NCBI GenBank assembly: GCA_012798455.1
Contig: JAAZNC010000005.1
Coordinates: 1-43,950 of the forward strand
Direction of reading: 5' to 3'
DNA from: Chloroflexota bacterium
GTDB lineage: Bacteria > Chloroflexota > Anaerolineae > Anaerolineales > Anaerolineaceae
Length of the DNA: 43,950 nt
In this document: positions 39,626-43,950 of the stretch, piece by piece
Layout of the letters: each line of letters begins with the position of its first letter
Position numbering within the stretch: position 1 is the stretch's first letter
Notes under the pieces: model-generated
What the model was told of the DNA's origin: nothing
Databases searched by the model: none
The model's input: the letters and a program-made list of their open reading frames with translations, nothing else
Made by a program: the position numbers and the translations under genes

Positions 39626-40834
39626 TTAATTTCCCCACCGTGGTTGATAATCACAGTAATTATTATCAGTTAATCGACGGGTATATCCATCCGATAGGCG
39701 CATGATATATATTTCGCATCCGTCCGGATCCCAATAATTGTCACGGTAAGACATGAACGTGATCCATTTTCCATCGGGAGAAAATGAGGGTGCCAGATTA
39801 TCGCCGCCTTCGGTAATGATCTGTGTGCTGCCATTTTCGCCAAATAAGAATAGCTCCCGGTTGTGCAATGAATATTCACCGGTGTAAGACGCCATTATAC
39901 CGTCGATGCTCCAGTCACTGCGACCGCGCAGCCCATCCATGTCTGTGAGTTTACGGACATTGCTGCCGTCTTTGTTCATGATATAAAACTGGATCCCGGT
40001 TTTATCGGGGTCAGCAGCGAACAATATCTGTTGCCCATCCGGAGACCAGACCGGATCTTTGCAGTCGTAATAACTGTTCAGATCTTTTATGAAATCTCCA
40101 TCTCTGGTAAGGAGGGAAATATAATTATTGCTGTTGATGTGGCGTGTCGCGACGAGGTACTGTCCATCAGGGGATAAAGCTGGCGCGTAGAAATCACCCA
40201 TCCCCGAGGTGATCTGCGTCATGTCTGATCCATCACTATTCATGATAAAGATATTAAACCCTGTGTGGTCAGGAAGTGAAGAAGAAAAAACGATCTGATC
40301 CCCATTTGCTGAAAACGATGCGTAATAATGTTCATAATGAAGATCGTTGGTAAGCTGTTTCCAACCGGTTCCGTCTGGGTTGATGATACAAATCTGATCA
40401 TGATTTGTTTGACGATCTATTTGGCAAGTGAAAACAATCTTTCCTGGGGCGGGATCTTCTGAATTGTAAGATGGGCTAGTTTCTGGTTGCTTTGTGGATT
40501 TCGGTTCTTGTGTTTCATTTTCCTCCGAAAAATCTTTCTCTTCTGCAGTGGTTTCATATAAAAATTTTTGCTGCGTTTCCTGAGCTTCAATTGTCGTGAG
40601 ATATTCGGCTACTTCATTATGTCCTTGATTTGAAGAACCCTCCGGAAATGAAATTACTCCAAAAGCAAAAAGGAAGACAATACAAATAACAAATCCAATT
40701 ATCGGTAGAAATTTTAAAAAGCTCCTATTCGGTAACTGATCGTGGTTTTTACTTTCTGCATCAAGTAATTCGTGGCAGTTAATACAATATTTTTCGTATT
40801 TTGGGTTTTCAAAACCACAATTAGAGCATTTCAA
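39626..40834 (-). CDS. Zinc-ribbon, single-pass membrane protein with TolB-like propeller
   Basis: 402 aa. N-terminal zinc ribbon CSNCGF...YCINC (3-19; two CxxC pairs), one TM segment (about 42-62), a Ser/Glu/Thr-rich linker (about 65-125), then a TolB-type beta-propeller with repeated PD40-like blades (ICIINPDGTGWKQLTND, IFIMNSDGSDMTQITSG, FYIMNKDGSNVRKLTDM, IYIMRLSDGYTRRLTDN; sequences SPDGQ/SPDGK between). The propeller should be outside the cell and the zinc ribbon inside. The start codon is TTG with GAGGAG 7 bases before it. Function unknown; such proteins are common in Anaerolineae and may bind polysaccharide or protein partners. Confidence 0.8.
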   Translation of the reverse strand: MKCSNCGFENPKYEKYCINCHELLDAESKNHDQLPNRSFLKFLPIIGFVICIVFLFAFGVISFPEGSSNQGHNEVAEYLTTIEAQETQQKFLYETTAEEKDFSEENETQEPKSTKQPETSPSYNSEDPAPGKIVFTCQIDRQTNHDQICIINPDGTGWKQLTNDLHYEHYYASFSANGDQIVFSSSLPDHTGFNIFIMNSDGSDMTQITSGMGDFYAPALSPDGQYLVATRHINSNNYISLLTRDGDFIKDLNSYYDCKDPVWSPDGQQILFAADPDKTGIQFYIMNKDGSNVRKLTDMDGLRGRSDWSIDGIMASYTGEYSLHNRELFLFGENGSTQIITEGGDNLAPSFSPDGKWITFMSYRDNYWDPDGCEIYIMRLSDGYTRRLTDNNYCDYQPRWGN

Positions 40835-41357
40835 GATATTCTCCTCGGTTTCTGTCTCATTTCCTCATAAACGCTAATTGTAAACCAAGTTGATCTGAAA
40901 CTTAGTAGATGGTTAATGATAACAGCGATGTTAAACGCTCATGATGTTTTTTTACAGCGAGGATGAAACAAAGCATTTGTTATATACTCAAATTGTTTTA
41001 TAAGGAATAGAAGAGTATTTTTTTGTTCAGGGATAAGCAGCAGAACTGGCAAAGAGAGCAGATCCAAATACCTGCAAGGTTTTAAAACGAAATGTAGGTA
41101 ATTAACAGCAAGGCTTTGAGACTGTATTATGAGAGCTCCACTACAAACAGGACTGCCGGGTATATTGCTCCCCATTTTTGGTTAGAGTGCCGTGATTTGA
41201 ATTGTGGATCTCATGCACCACATTCAGGATCAGACGTGTCCATGGCGTATCACAATGTCTATTGTGTCCACCTGGTTCCAACCAATTGCACCCGTATTGC
41301 ACCCAAATCGGGAAGGAAAATCGAGAATTAAAGAACTCTAAATTCATTGAAATCTAA
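40835..41357. other. Intergenic region, no supported gene
   Basis: No frame with an SD and recognisable product. Around 41180-41220 the sequence resembles the 3' part of a minus-strand tRNA (TTTGAA in a T-loop-like context), but the arms do not pair and no acceptor 5' strand is present. No promoter was recognised with confidence. Confidence 0.35.
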
Positions 41358-42104
41358 TTAATCGATATCAAGCCCCCATTTTTCAAATAATTCTTTATAG
41401 AATGAAGGTTGAGGGAAATCCGGTATCATTATCCGAGTTTGATGCCGGTAGCTGCGTCCATCTTTCTCAGCCATCTGCAGGGCTTCAACAAGCCCCTCAA
41501 GTTTACTGGCGGGTATGGAGAATATCATTTCATCATCACCCGCCATAGCTCTTTCGTATTCACCGGGGTCTGGAATGGTGATCCTGTATTCCCCGTTTTC
41601 GATGACCGGCACGATTGCGTAAACGCATGATTCAGTCCGATCGAAAACCGAATGGACGAGTTCACGGTCATGCTTTTTAACTGCTGCAACCAAATGCAGG
41701 AGCTGGGCAGTATTCGAGTAAATGAGCACCACATCAGGTTCAAAATTGGCGGTTTTAAGTGGAGCCGAAACTACCCCGATATATTTTCCAACCTCGAACC
41801 TGGGAAAGAAAGAATGGTTGTCGATGAATGCATCATGCGGATCTTCAACCAATCCGAAACCCATCAAAGGTGCCCAGCACCAGTTATCTTCCTTCAGCAT
41901 GGCAATGGTTTCGCCGCTGCGGCGGTTCATTGCAAAAGCCTGACATTGTGCCAGATGAAACCCACGTTCCTGTTTTGGTCTGATAGCTCCGTCGGGGATA
42001 TCCTCATCTTTTTCCAGCATTTTTACCGCGATAGGATAGGTACGAAGTATTAATAAATTTTCGAGTTTTAAACTCATGCAGTTAAATTCTTCAATCGATG
42101 GCAT
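41358..42104 (-). CDS. DUF169-domain protein
   Basis: 248 aa, DUF169 family, of unknown function, often near archaeal and anaerobic bacterial metal or cofactor genes. Family-type features: TYPIAVKMLEKDEDIPDGAIRP (about 24-45), LAQCQAFAMNRRSGETIAMLKEDNWCWAPLMGFGL with two conserved Cys-containing patches (about 52-86), SAPLKTANFEPDVVLIYSNTAQL and the C-terminal DEMIFSIPASKLEGLVEAL. Start at ATG 42104 has GGAGA 6 bases upstream; the frame extends 5 codons further without an SD. It is a single gene with a palindrome over its -10. Confidence 0.83.
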   Translation of the reverse strand: MPSIEEFNCMSLKLENLLILRTYPIAVKMLEKDEDIPDGAIRPKQERGFHLAQCQAFAMNRRSGETIAMLKEDNWCWAPLMGFGLVEDPHDAFIDNHSFFPRFEVGKYIGVVSAPLKTANFEPDVVLIYSNTAQLLHLVAAVKKHDRELVHSVFDRTESCVYAIVPVIENGEYRITIPDPGEYERAMAGDDEMIFSIPASKLEGLVEALQMAEKDGRSYRHQTRIMIPDFPQPSFYKELFEKWGLDID

Positions 42105-42127
42105 ATCGTATCTCCGCAAGTCAAATC

Positions 42128-42146
42128 ATTATACAATTTTTGTATA
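42128..42146 (-). promoter_or_regulatory. Palindromic operator over the -10 of the DUF169 gene
   Basis: TATACAA-TTT-TTGTATA (42130-42146) is a perfect 7+3+7 palindrome. On the minus strand the TATAAT -10 element (42133-42128) overlaps its end. This is the layout of a repressor site. The regulator is not identified nearby. Confidence 0.5.
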
Positions 42147-42258
42147 TAAAACAGGGAGATCAAAAATGAATCACTTGAGAAAGCGATGCAATATTTTTTG
42201 TGATGAATTTGCCAGGCGGAATTTAAATCTGCTTTTTAGATTTTTAATAAAAGAGGAT

Positions 42259-42287
42259 ACCTAGGCGTAATTCTTTTTTGCCTAGGT
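42259..42287. other. Hairpin ACCTAGGC/GCCTAGGT between DUF169 and AbiE genes
   Basis: ACCTAGGC (42259-42266) and GCCTAGGT (42280-42287) pair perfectly around a 13-base loop. No T tract follows on the plus strand. On the minus strand it lies about 100 bp after the AbiEii gene and could contribute to termination. Confidence 0.4.
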
Positions 42288-42388
42288 CCTATAAAAATAT
42301 CAAAGATGTCTTTTTTAGCTAATCACAGATTCTTTTTGCGTGCCAATAATACTTTCCACAAGGCATTACCGCTACACAAAATGAATCT

Positions 42389-43099
42389 TTATTTCTCATA
42401 ATTCGTTTCAAGGTATAACCTGAATTGGAACAATAATTCGTCTTTTAGTTTATTTTTTACCCAGGCTTTTTGTTTTTCATCTAGAACCTCCCCTATGCCG
42501 GAGAAAATACCTCGATTGTCCATCTTTTCTAAAAGTACGCAGCATTTCTCCAGAAAATCTTTGAATGGCATATTGGTCCTCTTCTCAACCAGTCCCCGAT
42601 TTACCGGACAATTATTGGAAAAGAAGAACCAGGTATCATAAATATCACGGTTGGTCTTGCCAATCCGCTCATAAAAAGCCACTAGCTTATTGGCTGCCAT
42701 ATCCTCAGCGATTATCACCTTCATCGAAATTCCCAGGTAGGATTTGACGCCGTATCTGGAGCCAAAACTACGTTTGTTGACTTCGACCTTCACGTTTTGA
42801 GCACCTGGTTCTTTTTCATCATAGGATAAAATGTAAATCAAGCTATATCTTTTCATATCTGCTGATTTCACCTGTCCATATTTTTCTAAAATGCTCTTTA
42901 CTTTTTCAAAGACAAGTTTTTCTTTCGTTTCATCTAGTAGATCAAAGTCCAGATCGACTGAAAAGCGGTCAAGCTTATAAAACAGATAGGCTGCCGTCCC
43001 ACCTTTGAATCCCAGTATCGGCCCAATAGTCGGGTCGGAATAAATATCTTTGAGAATTTTGACCAGAATGCTTTTATGGATGGCTTGATTGAGGGTCAT
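42389..43099 (-). CDS. AbiEii-type nucleotidyltransferase toxin
   Basis: Toxin of the AbiE type IV toxin-antitoxin family, a DNA-polymerase-beta-like nucleotidyltransferase. Motifs: GFKGGTAAYLFYKL (about 31-44) with the G-G-T core, SVDLDFDLL (about 48-56) with D-x-D metal ligands, NVKVEVNKR (about 103-111, third acidic residue) and AEDMAANKLVAFYER (about 131-145) with the essential Lys. The 236-aa length suits the small AbiEii branch. ATG 43099 follows the antitoxin stop by one base, so translation is coupled. A longer frame reading is ignored because it runs into the antitoxin gene. Confidence 0.88.
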   Translation of the reverse strand: MTLNQAIHKSILVKILKDIYSDPTIGPILGFKGGTAAYLFYKLDRFSVDLDFDLLDETKEKLVFEKVKSILEKYGQVKSADMKRYSLIYILSYDEKEPGAQNVKVEVNKRSFGSRYGVKSYLGISMKVIIAEDMAANKLVAFYERIGKTNRDIYDTWFFFSNNCPVNRGLVEKRTNMPFKDFLEKCCVLLEKMDNRGIFSGIGEVLDEKQKAWVKNKLKDELLFQFRLYLETNYEK

Positions 43100-43100
43100 A

Positions 43101-43682
43101 TTATTGTTCCTGCATAGCTTGATAATACTTATTGATTTGCTCACTTATTCTTTTATTTTTCCCGTAAACTGGCAAGAGTCCGTCGACTTTCTTCCAATCG
43201 AGCGATGAAAGTTGGTCAAAATGATAGTCCTTATTCAAATAGACCACGTCCAAAAATGCTCTTTCCGGGCTGGCAATCGCATATTGCTCTTTATTCTCGA
43301 TTCCAGCTGAATTGGTCAGGATGGAACTCTTGAGCGTTTTATAGACGATTTTCTGACCATCGGCGACGATTTCTTTGGTCTGGTAAGAAGCCACGAAGAT
43401 TTGACTGTAATACTGGAATGTGACACCAGCATTGCCTAAAACCGTTTCAAAACTGATGTAAGCAGGGGTGAATATTTTTGTAGCAAGTTCAAAGCGGTCG
43501 TAATTTTTATCTTTGGCATAGATTCCTCTTCTGATCGGATATAAATTGCCACTTTGCAAATAATAGCTGACCCGCTTTTTAGCTGTATTCACATCAATCC
43601 CGCCCCACATCAAGAGCAGGTCTTTAAAGGTAAAAACAGTCTGATCTGACCTAAGAATTGTTTTAAGAAAACCTTTTTCCAT
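43101..43682 (-). CDS. AbiEi-type antitoxin/transcriptional repressor
   Basis: Antitoxin partner, 193 aa. A winged-helix N-terminal domain (about 8-60, TFKDLLLMWGGIDVNTAKKRVSYYLQSGNLYPIRRGIYAK) is followed by the AbiEi C-terminal domain (about 70-193) with YISFETVLGNAGVTFQY, a strand pair around VADGQKIVYKTL and IASPERAFLDVVYL (the S-P-E-R-A-F-x-D signature). Start at ATG 43682 is preferred, since the promoter -10 at 43705-43710 and the inverted repeat would otherwise be inside the coding frame beginning at 43715. It represses its own operon, probably through that repeat. Confidence 0.88.
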   Translation of the reverse strand: MEKGFLKTILRSDQTVFTFKDLLLMWGGIDVNTAKKRVSYYLQSGNLYPIRRGIYAKDKNYDRFELATKIFTPAYISFETVLGNAGVTFQYYSQIFVASYQTKEIVADGQKIVYKTLKSSILTNSAGIENKEQYAIASPERAFLDVVYLNKDYHFDQLSSLDWKKVDGLLPVYGKNKRISEQINKYYQAMQEQ

Positions 43683-43690
43683 AATAAGTA

Positions 43691-43723
43691 AGTTAAAGGT
43701 GAGGATTATACTCACCTTTAACT
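43691..43723. promoter_or_regulatory. 13-bp inverted repeat operator and -10 of the AbiE operon
   Basis: AGTTAAAGGTGAG (43691-43703) and CTCACCTTTAACT (43711-43723) are perfect inverted copies around GATTATA. On the minus strand this spacer is the -10 hexamer TATAAT (43710-43705), so a bound dimer would cover the promoter. AbiEi proteins are known to bind inverted repeats in their own promoter. The predicted leader before ATG 43682 is only about 16 bases. Confidence 0.8.
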
Positions 43724-43882
43724 GTTAATATATCATAAATGGCTTTGGTTGCAAGATACTAACTAGACTCAAGGCATCTAAGATAATATGAATAACTTGC
43801 TTGGGAAGTACCAATTGCGCCAGAATTCTTCCAATCAGGATAATACCCCTCTCTATACTTCCAGAGATAGTGTTTTAAACAA

Positions 43883-43906
43883 AAATACCGCATTGCTACG
43901 GTATTT
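43883..43906 (-). terminator. Rho-independent terminator of the tRNA-Lys gene
   Basis: On the minus strand AAATACCG, an 8-base loop, CGGTATTT, then TTGTTT. It lies 3 bases after the tRNA 3' end. Confidence 0.8.
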
Positions 43907-43909
43907 GAG

Positions 43910-43950
43910 TAGCGCACCAGGGAATCGAACCCTGAACCTACTGATTAAGA
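43910..43950 (-). tRNA. tRNA-Lys (anticodon CTT), 3' part, cut by the window edge
   Basis: Read on the minus strand: anticodon loop end T-CTT-AA followed by TCAGT (anticodon stem), AGGTT variable region, T-arm CAGGG-TTCGATT-CCCTG (43934-43918), acceptor strand GTGCGCT (43917-43911) and discriminator A (43910). The 3' CCA is not encoded. The 5' half lies beyond 43950. Confidence 0.9.

Noticed and set aside
41116-41331. Plus-strand 71-codon frame and a tRNA-like piece near 41180-41220
   Set aside because: The T-loop-like text does not form paired arms, no acceptor 5' strand exists, and the frame has no SD or known product.
42165-42264. Short plus-strand frame (about 32 codons) after a GGGAG
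   Set aside because: Too short, no recognisable product, and it lies over the minus-strand DUF169 promoter region; cannot be supported.
1-43950. CRISPR arrays, insertion sequences, rRNA
   Set aside because: No regularly spaced repeats, transposase frames or rRNA-like sequence were found.

Overview
The window looks like a chromosomal segment of an anaerobic, fermentative bacterium with about 45 % GC. The gene mix fits Chloroflexota of the Anaerolineae type: sugar PTS loci, corrinoid proteins, URO-D-family methyltransferases, and zinc-ribbon/TolB-like and bPH membrane proteins. No rRNA or phylogenetic marker is present, so this placement is an inference of moderate strength. There is no transposase, CRISPR array or prophage. 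Genes run on both strands in short operons.

Layout. (1) 1-8231: a glycoside hydrolase pair (GH15-like, GH31), a D-Ala-D-Ala ligase-like ATP-grasp enzyme convergent with an S66 LD-carboxypeptidase-like protein, and two membrane proteins of unknown role. (2) 8246-17012: an L-ascorbate-type catabolic locus. A HAD phosphatase/mutase and a SorC-family regulator diverge from an operon encoding a PTE-family (phosphotriesterase-fold) hydrolase, UlaA-like EIIC, UlaB-like EIIB, EIIA, UlaD, UlaE, a second EIIC and UlaF. UlaG is absent, and the PTE-family protein is the obvious substitute lactonase. UlaD carries Lys-to-Arg and Asp-to-Glu changes in its signature motif. (3) 17075-22744: a dCache-GGDEF cyclase, a CNNM/HlyC-CorC transporter with a long leader, a frameshifted higB toxin remnant, deoD, and a C_GCAxxG_C_C redox protein.

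(4) 22786-31928: an eleven-gene minus-strand operon diverging from a DeoR-family regulator. In transcription order it encodes a URO-D-family methyltransferase, PTS-Man EIIB, EIIC, EIID and EIIA, 3-hexulose-6-phosphate synthase, 6-phospho-3-hexuloisomerase, an Rpe/AlsE-type epimerase, a second URO-D-family methyltransferase, a second hexuloisomerase and a corrinoid protein. Both URO-D proteins keep an H-x-C...C zinc-type motif like that of MtaA-type methyltransferases. The set suggests uptake and demethylation of an O-methylated sugar, or methyl/formaldehyde exchange, linked to the RuMP enzymes. I know of no described pathway with this combination.

(5) 32119-34065: TrmO, a free GyrI-like domain and an AraC-GyrI regulator. 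(6) 34681-39083: a five-gene operon of two paralogous bPH-type membrane proteins, a 105-aa protein, an HExxH metallopeptidase-like protein with a long acidic tail, and a soluble VirD4/TraG-like ATPase. This is the other strong candidate for an undescribed system. (7) 39626-43950: a zinc-ribbon/TolB-propeller membrane protein, a DUF169 protein, an AbiE-type type IV toxin-antitoxin pair with a clear inverted-repeat operator, and the 3' part of a tRNA-Lys(CTT).
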